Assembly (NCBI GenBank): GCA_017882785.1
Contig: JADGOV010000007.1
Coordinates: forward strand, 1-55,741
DNA: 55,741 nt
DNA from: Frankiaceae bacterium
GTDB lineage: Bacteria; Actinomycetota; Actinomycetes; JADGOV01
Reading direction: 5' to 3'
The translations under genes were made by a program, and so were the position numbers. Position 1 is the stretch's first letter; every line of letters begins with the position of its first letter. The notes beneath the pieces are model-generated. The model had not been told where the DNA came from, searched no databases, and was given only the letters and a program-made list of their open reading frames with translations. Shown here one piece after another: positions 28,776-49,155 of the stretch.

Positions 28776-29098
28776 GTGGTGCTCCCTGTACTTGCGGCTG
28801 TGCTGGCGTGCTCGACGCCGGCGGACTGCTCGACGCCGGCGGACTGCTCGACGCTGGCGGACTGCTCGACCGGATGCAACCCGAGTTCGCGCTCGCGCAT
28901 CACGGTGTATATGCGGGCGATGTTGCGGCGCACGACCTGCAGCCGGCGGTGGTTGTCCAGCTGGCCGGTCGCCGACTGGAAGCGCAGGTTGAACAGCTCT
29001 TCCTTGGCTTCCCGAAGCCGGCTGAGCAGCTCGTCGTCCTCCAGCTCGCGCAGCTCGGCTGCCGAACTGCCGATCCCTGTCGTGTCAGGAGCCATCAC
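28772..29098 (-). CDS. rpmC: 50S ribosomal protein L29 with repetitive C-terminal tail
   Basis: [59 protein letters not shown]. Confidence 0.95.
   Translation of the reverse strand: MMAPDTTGIGSSAAELRELEDDELLSRLREAKEELFNLRFQSATGQLDNHRRLQVVRRNIARIYTVMRERELGLHPVEQSASVEQSAGVEQSAGVEHASTAASTGSTT
28811..28864. repeat. 18-bp tandem repeat x3 in the rpmC 3' end (encodes VEQSAG)
   Basis: CTCGACGCCGGCGGACTG repeated at 28811, 28829 and 28847 (one mismatch), plus partial copy. Confidence 0.92.
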
Positions 29099-29526
29099 AC
29101 GTCACCCATTTCGCGACCCATTTCGCGACGCACGAAGCGGCACTTCATCGGCAGCTTGTGCATCGCCCGCCGCATGGCCTCCGCGGCGACGGGCTCGGAG
29201 ACCCCGGAGAGCTCGAACATCACTCGCCCCGGCTTGACGTTGGCGATCCACCACTCCGGAGACCCCTTACCGGATCCCATCCGGGTTTCCGCCGGCTTCT
29301 TGGTCAGCGGCCGATCGGGATAGATGTTGATCCACACCTTGCCGCCACGCCGGATGTGGCGGGTCATGGCGATCCGGGCGGACTCGATCTGCCGATTGGT
29401 CACGTACGCCGGCTCGAGCGCCTGGATGCCGAACTCGCCGAAGGTCACCCGGGTGCCGCCCTTGGCCACGCCGGAGCGGCTCGGGTGGTGCTGCTTGCGG
29501 TGCTTCACCCTGCGCGGAATCAACAT
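29095..29526 (-). CDS. rplP: 50S ribosomal protein L16
   Basis: [88 protein letters not shown]. Confidence 0.97.
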   Translation of the reverse strand: MLIPRRVKHRKQHHPSRSGVAKGGTRVTFGEFGIQALEPAYVTNRQIESARIAMTRHIRRGGKVWINIYPDRPLTKKPAETRMGSGKGSPEWWIANVKPGRVMFELSGVSEPVAAEAMRRAMHKLPMKCRFVRREMGREMGDV

Positions 29527-29528
29527 GG

Positions 29529-30467
29529 TCAGCCCTCCGCTCCCGGTGTCGGGTCGGGCTGGGCGGTGTCCGACTGTACGGTGTCCGGCTGGACGTCGGG
29601 CGGGGCGGTGATGAGCCCGACCTCACCGACCGCGGCAAGCGCGGGCTCCGGTACGGCGGGCACCTCCTCGACGGCGGGTACCACCTCCACGGCCGGCACC
29701 ACCTCCACCGCGGGCGGCACGGGCTCGCGGGCGACGCGCTCGCCCCCCGCCCGGTCGCGACGGGGCGGCCGGGTGGAACGGGCGCGACCCGGCCGCAGCG
29801 CCTGTGCGGCCTCCCGCTCCGCCAGGCTCTGCACCACGTCGCCCTTGTAGATCCACACCTTGACGCCGATCCGGCCGAACGTGGTCTTGGCCTCATACAT
29901 GCCGTAGTCGATGTTGGCCCGCAGGGTGTGCAGCGGCACCCGGCCCTCGCGGTAGAACTCCGAGCGGCTCATCTCGGCACCGCCGAGTCGGCCCGAGCAC
30001 TGCACCCGGATGCCCTTCGCGCCGCCCTTCATCGCGGACTGCATCGCCTTGCGCATGGCTCGGCGGAAGCTCACCCGGCTGGACAACTGCTCGGCGACGC
30101 CCTGGGCGACCAACTGCGCGTCGATCTCCGGGCTCTTGACCTCAAGGATGTTCAGCTGCACCTGCTTGCTGGTCAGCTTCTCGAGGTCGCCGCGGATGCG
30201 GTCCGCCTCTGCGCCCTTGCGGCCGATGACGATGCCGGGGCGCGCGGTGTGGATGTCGACGCGCACCCGGTCCCGGGTGCGTTCGATGTCGACCCGGCTG
30301 ATGCCGGCCCGTTCCATGCCCTTGGACATCATCCGTCGAATGGCCACGTCTTCCTTGACGTAGTCGCGATACCGCTGCCCGGATGTGGTGCTGCCGGCGT
30401 ACCAGCGGGACTTCCACTCGGTGGTGATTCCGAGGCGGAAGCCGTGCGGATTGACTTTCTGGCCCAT
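29529..30467 (-). CDS. rpsC: 30S ribosomal protein S3 with repetitive acidic/Pro-rich C-terminal tail
   Basis: [25 protein letters not shown]...[38 protein letters not shown]; tail [21 protein letters not shown]. Confidence 0.97.
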   Translation of the reverse strand: MGQKVNPHGFRLGITTEWKSRWYAGSTTSGQRYRDYVKEDVAIRRMMSKGMERAGISRVDIERTRDRVRVDIHTARPGIVIGRKGAEADRIRGDLEKLTSKQVQLNILEVKSPEIDAQLVAQGVAEQLSSRVSFRRAMRKAMQSAMKGGAKGIRVQCSGRLGGAEMSRSEFYREGRVPLHTLRANIDYGMYEAKTTFGRIGVKVWIYKGDVVQSLAEREAAQALRPGRARSTRPPRRDRAGGERVAREPVPPAVEVVPAVEVVPAVEEVPAVPEPALAAVGEVGLITAPPDVQPDTVQSDTAQPDPTPGAEG

Positions 30468-30869
30468 TTAGCCCGCCTTCCTCGTGGTTCGCCGCGCCGG
30501 CTTGATGTCGTTCGGTCGGGACTCCACGACGACGGTGATGTGACTGGTGCGCTTACGGATGCGGTAGGCACGACCCTGGGCCCGGGGTCGGAACCGCTTC
30601 ATCGTCGGGCCCTCGTCCACGTAGGCCGCGGCCACGAACAGCGTGCGAGGATCCAACTGGTTGTTGTGCTCGGCGTTGGCGATCGCGCTGGCCAGGGTCT
30701 TTGCCACCGGCTCGGTGGCCGCGTGGGCGCCCAATCGCAGGGTCGCCACCGCGGACTCCGCCGGGAGCCCGCGGATCAGGTCCACCACACGGCGCGCCTT
30801 GCGCGGGGCGACGTGCACGTAACGGGCGGTCGCCTGCGCGCCGGCGAAGTCCTCCGCCAGCCGACTAAC
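30468..30869 (-). CDS. rplV: 50S ribosomal protein L22 (start could extend to 30899)
   Basis: [33 protein letters not shown]...[20 protein letters not shown]. Confidence 0.94.
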   Translation of the reverse strand, partial: VSRLAEDFAGAQATARYVHVAPRKARRVVDLIRGLPAESAVATLRLGAHAATEPVAKTLASAIANAEHNNQLDPRTLFVAAAYVDEGPTMKRFRPRAQGRAYRIRKRTSHITVVVESRPNDIKPARRTTRKAG

Positions 30870-31146
30870 CACGACGCGACCTCCGCTCGTCCCTGACATG
30901 CCCGCGGAAGGTCCGGGTCAGCGCGAACTCACCGAGCTTGTGCCCGACCATCGCCTCGGTGACAAAGACCGGGACGTGCTTGCGTCCGTCATGCACGGCG
31001 ATGGTGTGCCCGAGCATGGACGGCACGATCATCGAACGCCGGGACCAGGTCTTGATGACGTTCTTCGTGCCCCGCTCGTTCTGCACGTCCACCTTCTTCT
31101 GAAGGTGGTCATCGACGAAGGGGCCCTTCTTGAGACTTCTCGGCAT
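30865..31146 (-). CDS. rpsS: 30S ribosomal protein S19
   Basis: [60 protein letters not shown]. Confidence 0.97.
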   Translation of the reverse strand: MPRSLKKGPFVDDHLQKKVDVQNERGTKNVIKTWSRRSMIVPSMLGHTIAVHDGRKHVPVFVTEAMVGHKLGEFALTRTFRGHVRDERRSRRG

Positions 31147-31159
31147 CGTTGGTTAGCTC

Positions 31160-31993
31160 CTAGCGCTTCCGACCGGTCTTACGCCGGCGGACGATGAGAC
31201 GGTCACTGGCCTTGCGGGTGCGGGTGCGGCCCTCGGGCTGGCCCCACGGGCTGACCGGATGACGGCCTCCGGAGGTCTTGCCCTCACCGCCTCCGAGCGG
31301 GTGGTCGACGGGGTTCATGGCAACCCCACGCACGGTGGGCCGCCTTCCCTTCCACCGCATGCGGCCGGCCTTACCCCAGTTGATTGTCGCCTGCTCGGCA
31401 TTGCCTACCTCGCCGATCGTGGCTCGGCAGCGTACGTCGACCATCCGAACCTCACCGGAGGGCAACCGCAGGGAGGCGTACGCGCCCTCCTTGGCGATCA
31501 GCTGGATGCTGGCCCCGGCAGAACGGGCGAGTTTGGCACCTCCGCCGGGCCGAAGCTCGATGGCATGGACCACCGTGCCGACCGGGATGTTGCGCAACGG
31601 CAGGCTGTTTCCCGGCTTGATGTCGGCCCCGGCCCCGTTCTCGATGCGGTCTCCCTGCTTGAGCCGGGCAGGCGCCAGGATGTAGCGCTTGTCGCCGTCC
31701 GCGTAGTGCAGCAGGGCGATCCGAGCGGTGCGGTTGGGGTCGTACTCGATGTGCGCCACCCGCGCCGGGACGCCGTCCTTGTCGTGTCGACGGAAGTCGA
31801 TGAGCCGGTAGGCGCGCTTGTGCCCCCCGCCCTGATGACGCACGGTGATTCGGCCATGCGCGTTGCGGCCGCCCTTGGAGTGCACCGGACGCACCAGCGA
31901 CTTCTCCGGCTCGGCCCGCGTCACCTCCACGAAGTCGGCCACGCTCGAGCCACGCCGCCCCGGCGTCGTCGGCTTGTATCTGCGGATGCCCAT
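31160..31993 (-). CDS. rplB: 50S ribosomal protein L2
   Basis: [18 protein letters not shown]...[15 protein letters not shown]...[26 protein letters not shown]. Confidence 0.97.
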   Translation of the reverse strand: MGIRRYKPTTPGRRGSSVADFVEVTRAEPEKSLVRPVHSKGGRNAHGRITVRHQGGGHKRAYRLIDFRRHDKDGVPARVAHIEYDPNRTARIALLHYADGDKRYILAPARLKQGDRIENGAGADIKPGNSLPLRNIPVGTVVHAIELRPGGGAKLARSAGASIQLIAKEGAYASLRLPSGEVRMVDVRCRATIGEVGNAEQATINWGKAGRMRWKGRRPTVRGVAMNPVDHPLGGGEGKTSGGRHPVSPWGQPEGRTRTRKASDRLIVRRRKTGRKR

Positions 31994-32034
31994 GTCTCCG
32001 GCTCGCTCTCAGTCCTGTGGTCTCGGCGGCCCGG

Positions 32035-32331
32035 TCAGCTGACCGGCCCTCCGAAGATCTCGATTCGGTCGCCCTCGACGAGACTCACGACGGCACGCTT
32101 GGTGGCGTTGCGTCGGCCAAAGCCGGTGCGTGAGCGCTTGCGCTTCCCGGCGCGGTTCAGGGTGTTGACGCCGATGACCTTGACTCCGAAGATCTTCTCG
32201 ACAGCAATCTTGATCTCGGTCTTGTTCGATCCCCGTCGGACCAGGAAGGTGTACTTGTTCTGGTCCAGCAGTCCGTAGCTCTTCTCCGAGATCACCGGTG
32301 ACACCAGGACGTCCCGCGGGTCGGCGATCAC
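32035..32331 (-). CDS. rplW: 50S ribosomal protein L23
   Basis: [49 protein letters not shown]. Confidence 0.96.
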   Translation of the reverse strand: MIADPRDVLVSPVISEKSYGLLDQNKYTFLVRRGSNKTEIKIAVEKIFGVKVIGVNTLNRAGKRKRSRTGFGRRNATKRAVVSLVEGDRIEIFGGPVS

Positions 32332-33080
32332 GGCTGGCCCCCATGCTCAATCTCCTGCTCAATCGCCTGCACGGTCTCTTGTTCGGCCTCCGGCACGGTC
32401 TCCTCCAGGTCCTCGATCTCCGAGCTACGGGCGATCGCGCTGGCTCCCTTTCCCCGGGCCGGGCCGGCGACGAAAGCGGCCAACGCACCCTCGGTGAAGA
32501 CCACGTCGTCACTGACCAGGACGTCGTAGGTGTTGAGCTGATCGGCGTGCAACAGGTGCACGGTGGTCACGTTGCGTAGGCTCTTCCAGGTCAGCGTGTC
32601 GGACCGCTCGATGACCACGAGGACGTGCCGGGCGGTGGTGACAGCGGCCAGGGCACGGACGGCGGACTTCGTGGACGGCAACTCACCCTCGACCAGGCCG
32701 GCCACGACGTGCACCCGGCCACCGCGGGCCCGATCGGACAGCGCCCCACGCAGGGCGGCCAGCTTCATCTTCTTCGGCGTCCGCTGGGCGTAGTCCCGCG
32801 GGGTGGGGCCGTGCGCAACGCCGCCGCCGGCGAACTGCGGGGCGCGGATAGACCCCTGTCGGGCCCGCCCGGTGCCCTTCTGCCGATAGGGCTTGCGGCC
32901 GCCGCCGGATACGTCACCACGACCTTTGGTGGAATGCGTGCCGGCCCGCGCCGCGGCCAGCTGAGCCACTACCACCTGGTGCAGCAGCGGCACCTTGACC
33001 GGCACGTTGAAGATCTCATCAGGCAACTCGACGGTCCGGGCGAGATCGTCCCCTGCGGACCGGACGCTGACCGCGGTCAC
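32328..33080 (-). CDS. rplD: 50S ribosomal protein L4 with acidic C-terminal tail
   Basis: [46 protein letters not shown]. Confidence 0.96.
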   Translation of the reverse strand: MTAVSVRSAGDDLARTVELPDEIFNVPVKVPLLHQVVVAQLAAARAGTHSTKGRGDVSGGGRKPYRQKGTGRARQGSIRAPQFAGGGVAHGPTPRDYAQRTPKKMKLAALRGALSDRARGGRVHVVAGLVEGELPSTKSAVRALAAVTTARHVLVVIERSDTLTWKSLRNVTTVHLLHADQLNTYDVLVSDDVVFTEGALAAFVAGPARGKGASAIARSSEIEDLEETVPEAEQETVQAIEQEIEHGGQP

Positions 33081-33742
33081 TGCAGCCCGCCCTTGCGCAG
33101 CGGCACCTTGACGGCCGTACGGACCAGCAGGAGGCCACCAGTCGGACCCGGGACCGCGCCCTTGATCAACAGAAGGTTCTTCTCCTCGTCCACCGCGTGC
33201 ACGATCAGGTTCAGCGTCGTCGTCCGCGCGCGGCCCATATGACCGGCCATCTTGGTGCCGCGGAAGACGCGCGACGGCGTCGCGCAGGCCCCGATCGAAC
33301 CGGGTGAGCGGTGCTTGCGCTCGACACCGTGACCGGCCCCGAGACCGGAGAAGTTGTGCCGCTTCATACCCCCGGCGAAGCCCTTGCCCTTGCTGGTCCC
33401 GGTGATGTCGACCAACTGGCCGGGGCTGAAGGCGCCGGCCCCGATCTCCTGGCCCAACGAGTATTCGCTGGCATCCAGGGTGCGGAGTTCGACGACGTGT
33501 CGACGCGGCGGTACACCGGCACGGTGGAAGTGCCCCGCCAGCGGTTTGGTCACCTTCCGGGGGTCGACGCCGCCGTAGGCCAACTGGACGGCGGAGTAGC
33601 CGTCAGTGCTGGGCGTTCGAACCTGCGTGACGACGCATGGTCCAGCTCGGACGACGGTGACCGGCACGATCCGGTTGTTCGCGTCGAAGACCTGCGTCAT
33701 ACCGAGCTTCTCGCCCAGTACACCAGTGATCTTGCGTTCCAT
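33077..33742 (-). CDS. rplC: 50S ribosomal protein L3
   Basis: [43 protein letters not shown]...[18 protein letters not shown]. Confidence 0.97.
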   Translation of the reverse strand: MERKITGVLGEKLGMTQVFDANNRIVPVTVVRAGPCVVTQVRTPSTDGYSAVQLAYGGVDPRKVTKPLAGHFHRAGVPPRRHVVELRTLDASEYSLGQEIGAGAFSPGQLVDITGTSKGKGFAGGMKRHNFSGLGAGHGVERKHRSPGSIGACATPSRVFRGTKMAGHMGRARTTTLNLIVHAVDEEKNLLLIKGAVPGPTGGLLLVRTAVKVPLRKGGLQ

Positions 33743-33765
33743 CGGTACGGTTCCCTGTCGCCTGT

Positions 33766-34074
33766 CTAGAGCTTGATCTCGATATCCACGCCGGCCGGCA
33801 GGTCGAGCCGCATGAGCGAGTCGACCGTCTTGGGCGTGGGATCGAGAATGTCGATGAGCCGCTTGTGGGTGCGCATCTCGAAGTGCTCGCGCGAGTCCTT
33901 GTACTTGTGCGGGGAACGGATGACGCAGTAGGTGTTCTTCTCCGTCGGCAGCGGCACCGGGCCCGCGACCTGCGCACCGGTGCGCGTCACCGTCTCGACG
34001 ATTTTTCGCGCCGAACTGTCGATGACCTCATGGTCGTAGGCCTTGAGCCTGATGCGGATCTTCTGTGCCGCCAT
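33766..34074 (-). CDS. rpsJ: 30S ribosomal protein S10
   Basis: [76 protein letters not shown]. Confidence 0.97.
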   Translation of the reverse strand: MAAQKIRIRLKAYDHEVIDSSARKIVETVTRTGAQVAGPVPLPTEKNTYCVIRSPHKYKDSREHFEMRTHKRLIDILDPTPKTVDSLMRLDLPAGVDIEIKL

Positions 34075-34123
34075 CGCTTGCTTCTCTCGTTCCTGGTCGT
34101 GGGTTCACGCGGGGGACGTTCAC

Positions 34124-34162
34124 CATCGGCGGCGGCCGAACCTCGCCCGGCCGCCGCCGATG
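34124..34162 (-). terminator. 15-bp perfect GC-rich hairpin just downstream of tuf (terminator/attenuator candidate)
   Basis: CATCGGCGGCGGCCG-N9-CGGCCGCCGCCGATG, 8 nt past the tuf stop; no U-tract. Confidence 0.6.
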
Positions 34163-34170
34163 AAGCGGCC

Positions 34171-35364
<1,194 letters not shown>

Positions 35365-35450
35365 CTGTTGTCCTCCTCGGGACGGGACGGGGTCGAACTG
35401 GTCTGGTCGCAGAGTGTGTCGGAGTGTGCAGAGACCCGTAGGCCTCCGGC

Positions 35451-37562
35451 CTACTCTCCATGGGCCTTCGCAATGATCTCCTTCGCGACGTTCGGCGGCA
35501 CTTCGGCATAGGAGTCGAACTGCATGGTGTAGCTTGCCCGACCCTGCGTCTTGGACCGTAGGTCGCCGACGTAGCCGAACATCTCCGCCAGCGGCACGAC
35601 GGCCTTGATGATGCGTAGCCCGGAGCGCTCGTCCATCGCCTGCATCTGGCCGCGACGGCTGTTGATGTCCCCGATGACGTCGCCCATGTAGTTGTCCGGG
35701 GTGGTCACCTCCACGGCCATCATCGGCTCCATGAGCACCGGGTCAGCCCGCCGGGCCGCCTGCTTGAAGGCCATCGAGCCAGCGATCTTGAAGGCGAGCT
35801 CGGAGGAGTCCACCTCGTGGTATGAGCCGTCGCGCAAGGTGACCTTGACATCCACCATGGGATAGCCGGCCAGTACGCCGAACTCCATCGCCTCCTGGCA
35901 GCCCGCATCCACCGAGGGGATGTACTCCCGCGGGATGCGCCCGCCGGTGACCTTGTTCTCGAACTCGTACCCACCGCCCCCGTCAGCCCCGCCGCCGGTG
36001 GGCGCCAGATCGATGATCACCCGGGCGAACTGGCCGGAACCCCCGGTCTGCTTCTTGTGGGTGTAGTCGACCTTGTCCACAGCGCGCCGCACGGTCTCCC
36101 GGTAGGCCACCTGAGGTCGGCCGACATTCGCCTCGACCTTGAACTCACGCTTCATCCGGTCGACCAGCACCTCGAGGTGCAGTTCGCCCATGCCGGAGAT
36201 CACGGTCTGCCCGGTCTCCTGGTCCGTCCGGACCTGGAACGTCGGGTCCTCATCGGCGAGCCGCTGGATGGCCGTGGCCAGCTTGTCCTGGTCTGCCTTG
36301 GTCCGGGGCTCGATCGCGACGAAGATCACCGGCGCGGGGAAGTTCATCGACTCGAGGATCACCGGCGAGGCAAGGTCGCTGAGCGTGTCACCGGTCGTCG
36401 TGTCCTTCAGACCCTGGACGGCGACGATCGACCCCGCGCCGACGCCACCCGGCAGTTCCTCGCGGTGGTTGGCGTGCATCCGGTAGACCTTGCCGATGCG
36501 CTCCTTGCGGCCCTTGGTGCTGTTGGACACCTGGGTGCCGGGGGCGATCCGACCGGAGTAGACCCGGATGTAGGTGAGCTTACCCAGGTGCTGGTCACTC
36601 ATGATCTTGAAGGCGAGCGCGGCGAAGGGCTCGGCGTCGGCGGCGTGGCGCTCGAGGACGAGCTCCGGATCGCGCACGTCATGCCCCTGGATGGCGGGAA
36701 TGTCCAGCGGGCTGGGCAGGAATTCGATGACAGCGTCGAGCAGCGGCTGCACACCCTTGTTCTTGAATGCGGTGCCGCAGAGGACCGGAGCGATCTTGCC
36801 GGCGATGGTGGCCCGGCGCAGGCCGGCCACCAGCTGGTCATGGTCGGGCTCCTGGCCCTCGAGGTAGAGCTCCATGAGCTCGTCGTCCTGCTCCGCGACG
36901 GTCTCGAGCAGCCGGTCGTGCCAGTCCTGTGCCGCGTCTCGATGATCGTCTGGGATCGAGACGATGTCGAACCTGTCGCCCTTGCCCTCGGTCTGCCACA
37001 GCAGGGCATTCATGTTGATGAGGTCGATGACGCCCTTGAAATCACTCTCCACCCCCCAGGGCAACTGGACTACGGCCGGTGTCGCGTGCAGCCGAGTGAT
37101 CATCATGTCCACGGTGCGATGGAACTCGGCTCCGACCCGGTCCATCTTGTTGACGAAACACACCCGCGGCACGTTGTACCGGTCGGCCTGTCGCCAGACC
37201 GTCTCCGACTGCGGCTCCACGCCGGCAACCGCGTCGAAGACCGCGACCGCACCGTCCAGCACCCGCAACGACCGCTCCACCTCGACTGTGAAGTCCACGT
37301 GTCCAGGCGTGTCGATGATGTTGATGGTGTGCTTCTTCCAGGTGCAGGTGGTCGCCGCGGAGGTGATGGTGATGCCGCGCTCCTGCTCCTGCGGCATCCA
37401 GTCCATCGTGGCGGCGCCCTCGTGGACCTCGCCGATCTTGTAGTTGATGCCGGTGTAGAACAGGATGCGCTCGGTGGTGGTGGTCTTGCCCGCGTCGATA
37501 TGGGCCATGATCCCGATGTTGCGGGTCAGGGCCAACGAGGTCAGTACGTCGGTCTGTGTCAT
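35451..37562 (-). CDS. fusA: Elongation factor G
   Basis: [58 protein letters not shown]. Confidence 0.98.
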   Translation of the reverse strand: MTQTDVLTSLALTRNIGIMAHIDAGKTTTTERILFYTGINYKIGEVHEGAATMDWMPQEQERGITITSAATTCTWKKHTINIIDTPGHVDFTVEVERSLRVLDGAVAVFDAVAGVEPQSETVWRQADRYNVPRVCFVNKMDRVGAEFHRTVDMMITRLHATPAVVQLPWGVESDFKGVIDLINMNALLWQTEGKGDRFDIVSIPDDHRDAAQDWHDRLLETVAEQDDELMELYLEGQEPDHDQLVAGLRRATIAGKIAPVLCGTAFKNKGVQPLLDAVIEFLPSPLDIPAIQGHDVRDPELVLERHAADAEPFAALAFKIMSDQHLGKLTYIRVYSGRIAPGTQVSNSTKGRKERIGKVYRMHANHREELPGGVGAGSIVAVQGLKDTTTGDTLSDLASPVILESMNFPAPVIFVAIEPRTKADQDKLATAIQRLADEDPTFQVRTDQETGQTVISGMGELHLEVLVDRMKREFKVEANVGRPQVAYRETVRRAVDKVDYTHKKQTGGSGQFARVIIDLAPTGGGADGGGGYEFENKVTGGRIPREYIPSVDAGCQEAMEFGVLAGYPMVDVKVTLRDGSYHEVDSSELAFKIAGSMAFKQAARRADPVLMEPMMAVEVTTPDNYMGDVIGDINSRRGQMQAMDERSGLRIIKAVVPLAEMFGYVGDLRSKTQGRASYTMQFDSYAEVPPNVAKEIIAKAHGE

Positions 37563-37570
37563 AAGAGGCG

Positions 37571-38041
37571 TTACCAGCGATAGTGGGCGAAAGCCTTGTT
37601 GGACTCCGCCATCTTGTGGGTGTCCTCGCGCCGCTTGACGCTCGCGCCGAGGCCGTTGCTGGCGTCGAGGAGTTCATTCATCAGGCGTTCGGTCATGGTC
37701 TTCTCCCGGCGCTGGCGCGAGTAGCTCACCAGCCAGCGCAGGGCAAGGGTGGTGCTGCGACTCGGCTTGACCTCCACCGGGACCTGATAGGTGGCACCGC
37801 CGACCCGACGGCTCTTGACCTCCAAGGTCGGCTTGACGTTGTCCAGAGCGCGCTTGAGGGTGATCACCGGGTCGGTGCCGGACTTCGTCCGGGCGCCTTC
37901 CAGCGCGCCGTAAACGATGCGTTGGGCGAGCGAACGCTTGCCACCTGTGAGGACCTTGTTCACCAGCGACGTGACGAGCGGTGAAGCGTAGACCGGGTCG
38001 GCGATGACCGGGTGCTTGGGAGCGGGACCCTTGCGTGGCAT
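37571..38041 (-). CDS. rpsG: 30S ribosomal protein S7
   Basis: [47 protein letters not shown]...[32 protein letters not shown]. Confidence 0.97.
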   Translation of the reverse strand: MPRKGPAPKHPVIADPVYASPLVTSLVNKVLTGGKRSLAQRIVYGALEGARTKSGTDPVITLKRALDNVKPTLEVKSRRVGGATYQVPVEVKPSRSTTLALRWLVSYSRQRREKTMTERLMNELLDASNGLGASVKRREDTHKMAESNKAFAHYRW

Positions 38042-38044
38042 GGG

Positions 38045-38419
<375 letters not shown>

Positions 38420-38620
38420 CGCAACTCCGTCATCTCTCGTTCGATTGGGACTGCACGTCGGACCCGGCCGTGTCGCGTCCGGTGCGTCCGACCCCCGCAG
38501 TCGGGCGTGTCATCCGGCAACCGCACCACCGCGGGCAAAATCTCCGTTGGTGGTCCAGCGACGCCGTCGCCTCGCCCGAGGCGCTGGGCAGCGCCCGGGG
38601 TGTCCCGGGCACAAAGAGAC

Positions 38621-38650
38621 ACCTTACTCGACCTTCGCCAGCCCGGTCAA
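38621..38650 (-). promoter_or_regulatory. Candidate promoter for rpsL-rpsG-fusA-tuf: TTGACC-N18-TAAGGT
   Basis: -35 38645-38650, -10 38621-38626 (minus strand), 18-bp spacer. Confidence 0.65.
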
Positions 38651-38768
38651 AGAAGAGCGGCCTGAGAGGCTAGCTAATGATCACTGATCGGCGACGCGGA
38701 ACAGCTGACGAGCGGCGGGCCGGCGCCCCCGCGAGGAAGCACCGGCCCTACCGCGACGTTCGGATCGA

Positions 38769-42614
<3,846 letters not shown>

Positions 42615-42727
42615 GTCAGTCCCTCTTTCGGGGTGTGTTGTGGTGCTTGTCCAGGCCGGGTTCCGACCTCATACCTGCCACCTGCCGGTCGCTGTCAGCC
42701 CGTCTCAGTCGGCGTTGGTCCCAGTTC

Positions 42728-46198
<3,471 letters not shown>

Positions 46199-46292
46199 CA
46201 GGGGTCCTTCCGAGCGCTCGTAGAGTCGTGTGCGCGCACGCCTCACGACCCCGGTCGAAACGCGGGGTCATCCAATGGCAGCGCAAACAGGC

Positions 46293-46321
46293 AGTGTAGC
46301 CCGAAAGGCCACTGCTGTCGA
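46293..46321 (-). promoter_or_regulatory. Candidate rpoB promoter: TCGACA-N17-TACACT
   Basis: -35 46316-46321, -10 46293-46298 (minus strand). Confidence 0.55.
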
Positions 46322-46446
46322 GGTGGGCGCCTGAAGGCCAGCTGCCGCGCCAGAATGCTGTTGTCACTGCTGCGCAAATGATCGCTCGGATCGTCGACGA
46401 CGTCAAGGTCACGCGGTCACCGACGGGCCGAGGCCATCCGGTCCCC

Positions 46447-46494
46447 GACAGCCGAGAGGGGCGACCCCGTTGCGGGCCGCCCCTGTCGGCTGTC
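46447..46494 (-). terminator. Long hairpin between rplL and rpoB (terminator/attenuator candidate)
   Basis: GACAGCCGA...GGGGCG...CCCG-TTG-CGGG...CGCCCC...TCGGCTGTC: 9+6+4 bp stem segments, 23 nt downstream of the rplL stop. Confidence 0.65.
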
Positions 46495-46517
46495 CCGGCG
46501 AGGTTGCCGGGCGCTGG

Positions 46518-46910
46518 CTACCTGACGGTGACGGCGGCGCCGGCGCCCTCGAGGGCCGCCGTGGCCTTGTCGGCCGCGTCGCGGCTGACCTTTTCCAGTA
46601 CCGCCTTCGGCGCGCCGTCGACGAGGTCCTTGGCCTCCTTGAGACCGAGGCTGGTCAACGACCGCACCTCCTTGATCACCTGGATCTTCTTCTCGCCCGC
46701 GGCCTCCAGGACGACGTCGAACTCGTCCTGCTCCTCCTCCACCGGTGCTTCGGCCGCCCCGCCGCCACCAGCCGGCGCCGCCGCTGCGGCCACCGGCGCG
46801 GCGGCCGTGACGCCGAAGGTCTCCTCGAACTGCTTGACGAACTCGGAGAGTTCGATCAGCGTCATCTCCTTGAAGGCGTCCAGCAGATCCTCAGTGCTGA
46901 GCTTGGCCAT
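46518..46910 (-). CDS. rplL: 50S ribosomal protein L7/L12
   Basis: [34 protein letters not shown]...[45 protein letters not shown]. Confidence 0.97.
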   Translation of the reverse strand: MAKLSTEDLLDAFKEMTLIELSEFVKQFEETFGVTAAAPVAAAAAPAGGGGAAEAPVEEEQDEFDVVLEAAGEKKIQVIKEVRSLTSLGLKEAKDLVDGAPKAVLEKVSRDAADKATAALEGAGAAVTVR

Positions 46911-46967
46911 GGTGGTTCCTTCCTTTGCATGTCATGTCTGGTCTGGTCTGGCCGGGTCGGCTACCGA

Positions 46968-47594
46968 TCACTCGTCGGCCGCCGGTTCGGGGTCGGTATC
47001 TGGGAGCGCTGGCTCTGGAAGCGCTGGCTCTGGAAGCGCCGCTGCCGGCGGTCCGGCTCCGCCGCGAAGCACGCCGGGGTCCTCGGTCGCCTTCTGCTGC
47101 AACGCGGCGGCAACGCGGGCGAACTGGGCCACGGGGGCAGCGAAGAGCGCCGCCGCCTGGGACAGCGAGGCCGTCAGCGCACCGGCCATCCGGGCCAGCA
47201 GCACCTCGCGGGATTCCAGGTCGGCGAGGGTACGGACCTCTTCGGCCGAGAGCGGTCGGCCGTCGAGCACCCCGCCCTTGACGACGAGGTGCGGATGCGT
47301 CCGGGCAAAATCTCGCAAGCCCTTCGCGACCATCACCGGGTCGCCGGTGACGAACGCGACCGCCGTCGGCCCGGTCAGCCGCTCGGTGAGGTCAGGCAAA
47401 CCGGCGTTCCTCATCGCGATCGCGGTCAGCGTGTTCTTGACGACGGCGTACGTGGCGTTGTCGGCCAGCGCCCGCCGCAGCTCCTTGAGCTGGGCGACGG
47501 TGAGACCTCGGTACTCGGTGAGCACGGCGGCCGACGAGTCGCGGAACGCGCCAGCGAGTTCAGCCACTGCGGCGGTCTTCTCGGCGTTGACCAT
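46968..47594 (-). CDS. rplJ: 50S ribosomal protein L10 with repetitive C-terminal tail
   Basis: [43 protein letters not shown]; tail [19 protein letters not shown]. Confidence 0.95.
   Translation of the reverse strand: MVNAEKTAAVAELAGAFRDSSAAVLTEYRGLTVAQLKELRRALADNATYAVVKNTLTAIAMRNAGLPDLTERLTGPTAVAFVTGDPVMVAKGLRDFARTHPHLVVKGGVLDGRPLSAEEVRTLADLESREVLLARMAGALTASLSQAAALFAAPVAQFARVAAALQQKATEDPGVLRGGAGPPAAALPEPALPEPALPDTDPEPAADE
47006..47041. repeat. 15-bp tandem repeat in the rplJ 3' end (encodes ALPEP)
   Basis: GCGCTGGCTCTGGAA at 47006-47020 and 47021-47035 plus partial copy. Confidence 0.9.
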
Positions 47595-47818
47595 GGGCTC
47601 CCTTCCGGTCGGGTGCCGGGGAAGGACCGCGGAAGAGCGAACGCCCCGCGCATTGGCGCGGGGCGTTACGGCATGAGCTGCCGATCGTCCTGGCCTGCGC
47701 GGGTCGCCCACCAGGTGGCGGGACCTTCGGTCACCCGAGGTGGGTGACAACCGGCGGTCTGAGGCGTTCCTTGTTCGAGTGGTGACTGATTGTGGTGCTC
47801 TCGTGGTGCTGGAACTGC
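47595..47818 (-). ncRNA. rplJ 5' leader (probable L10-leader/attenuator region) with 12-bp perfect hairpin at 47640-47667
   Basis: About 224 nt between candidate promoter and rplJ ATG; AACGCCCCGCGC-N4-GCGCGGGGCGTT. Confidence 0.5.
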
Positions 47819-47824
47819 GATTGG

Positions 47825-47854
47825 AGAGTACGTGGCCGGGTCGGCCCGGGTCAA
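47825..47854 (-). promoter_or_regulatory. Candidate promoter for rplJ-rplL: TTGACC-N18-TACTCT
   Basis: -35 47849-47854, -10 47825-47830 (minus strand), 18-bp spacer. Confidence 0.65.
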
Positions 47855-47869
47855 AGGCGACCCGACCGG

Positions 47870-48586
47870 TCACTCCCCGACCGCCTCCTCGCGCAGGTTC
47901 CGGGTCCGGTTCGGATCGACCGGGATACCCGGTCCCATCGTCGTGGCGAAGGTCACCTTACGCAGGTACCTGCCCTTCGCGGCGGAGGGCTTGGCACGGA
48001 TGATCTCATCCAGCGCGACAGCATAGTTCTCCAACAACTGGTCGTCGCTGAACGAGACCTTGCCGATGATCAGATGTAGGTTGCCCTGGCGATCGACCCG
48101 GTACTCGATTTTTCCGCCCTTGATGTCGGTGACCGCCTTCCCGACATCGTTGGTCACCGTTCCGGTCTTGGGGTTGGGCATGAGCCCGCGCGGCCCCAGC
48201 ACCCGCCCCAACCGGCCGACCCTGCCCATCATGTCCGGCGTGGCCACCGCAGCGTCAAAGTCCAGGTAGCCGTCCACCACCCGTTGGACCAGGTCGTCGG
48301 CGCCGACGACGTCGGCACCCGCAGCCGTGGCCTCCTCCGCCTTGGCGCCGGTGGCGAAGACCGCGACCCGCGCGGTCTTCCCGGTCCCATGCGGGAGATT
48401 CACCGTCCCGCGGACCATCTGGTCGGCTTTGCGCGGGTCGACTCCAAGCCGCAGCGCCACCTCGACCGTCGAGTCGAACGTGGTGGTCGCGGTCCCCTTC
48501 GCCAGCCGGACACCCTCCATCGGCGAGTGGAGAGCGCCACGGTCGAAGGTGGCCTCGGCGGCGCGGTACTTCTTGCTGTGCTGCAT
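47870..48586 (-). CDS. rplA: 50S ribosomal protein L1
   Basis: [17 protein letters not shown]...[26 protein letters not shown]. Confidence 0.97.
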   Translation of the reverse strand: MQHSKKYRAAEATFDRGALHSPMEGVRLAKGTATTTFDSTVEVALRLGVDPRKADQMVRGTVNLPHGTGKTARVAVFATGAKAEEATAAGADVVGADDLVQRVVDGYLDFDAAVATPDMMGRVGRLGRVLGPRGLMPNPKTGTVTNDVGKAVTDIKGGKIEYRVDRQGNLHLIIGKVSFSDDQLLENYAVALDEIIRAKPSAAKGRYLRKVTFATTMGPGIPVDPNRTRNLREEAVGE

Positions 48587-48706
48587 GTCTGTCTCCTTCG
48601 ACAGCGTGTGGTCAGCGGGCCGGTCGGGGCCCTCCCACGGTGATCTCATTGGACGTCGTCGGTGCTGCCGGGCGGTGCTGAAGGTTCGGCGTGGAGCCGA
48701 CGCCGG

Positions 48707-49141
48707 TCAGCCCTTGATCGTGACGCCCATGGACCGGGCGGTGCCGGCGATGATCTGCTCGGCGGCGTCCAGGTCGTTGGCATTGAGGTCGGCTTGCTTC
48801 GTCTGGGCGATCTGGCGGACCTGGTCCCTGGAGAGCGTCGCCACCTTGGACTTGTGCGGCTCGCTGCTGCCCTTCTCGATGCCCGCCGCCTTGAGTATCA
48901 ACCGGGCCGCGGGTGGGGTCTTGGTGACGAAGGTGAACGAGCGATCCTCGAACACCGAGATCTCCACCGGGACGACATCCCCCCGCTGGGACTCGGTGGC
49001 GGCGTTGTACTGCTTGCAGAACTCCATGATGTTCACCCCGTGCTGACCCAGCGCTGGCCCGACAGGGGGGGCCGGTGTGGCCACACCGGCATTGATCTGC
49101 AGCTTGATGACGGCTGCGAGCTTCTTGGACTTCGGAGGCAT
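48707..49141 (-). CDS. rplK: 50S ribosomal protein L11
   Basis: [44 protein letters not shown]. Confidence 0.97.
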   Translation of the reverse strand: MPPKSKKLAAVIKLQINAGVATPAPPVGPALGQHGVNIMEFCKQYNAATESQRGDVVPVEISVFEDRSFTFVTKTPPAARLILKAAGIEKGSSEPHKSKVATLSRDQVRQIAQTKQADLNANDLDAAEQIIAGTARSMGVTIKG

Positions 49142-49155
49142 GGGCGATCGTCTCT

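Noticed and set aside
46378-47747. Plus-strand ORFs of 432 and 425 aa over rplL/rplJ and the intergenic region
   Set aside because: Opposite to rplJ/rplL with Ala/Ser/Gly- or Arg/Gly-rich composition; interpreted as shadow ORFs.
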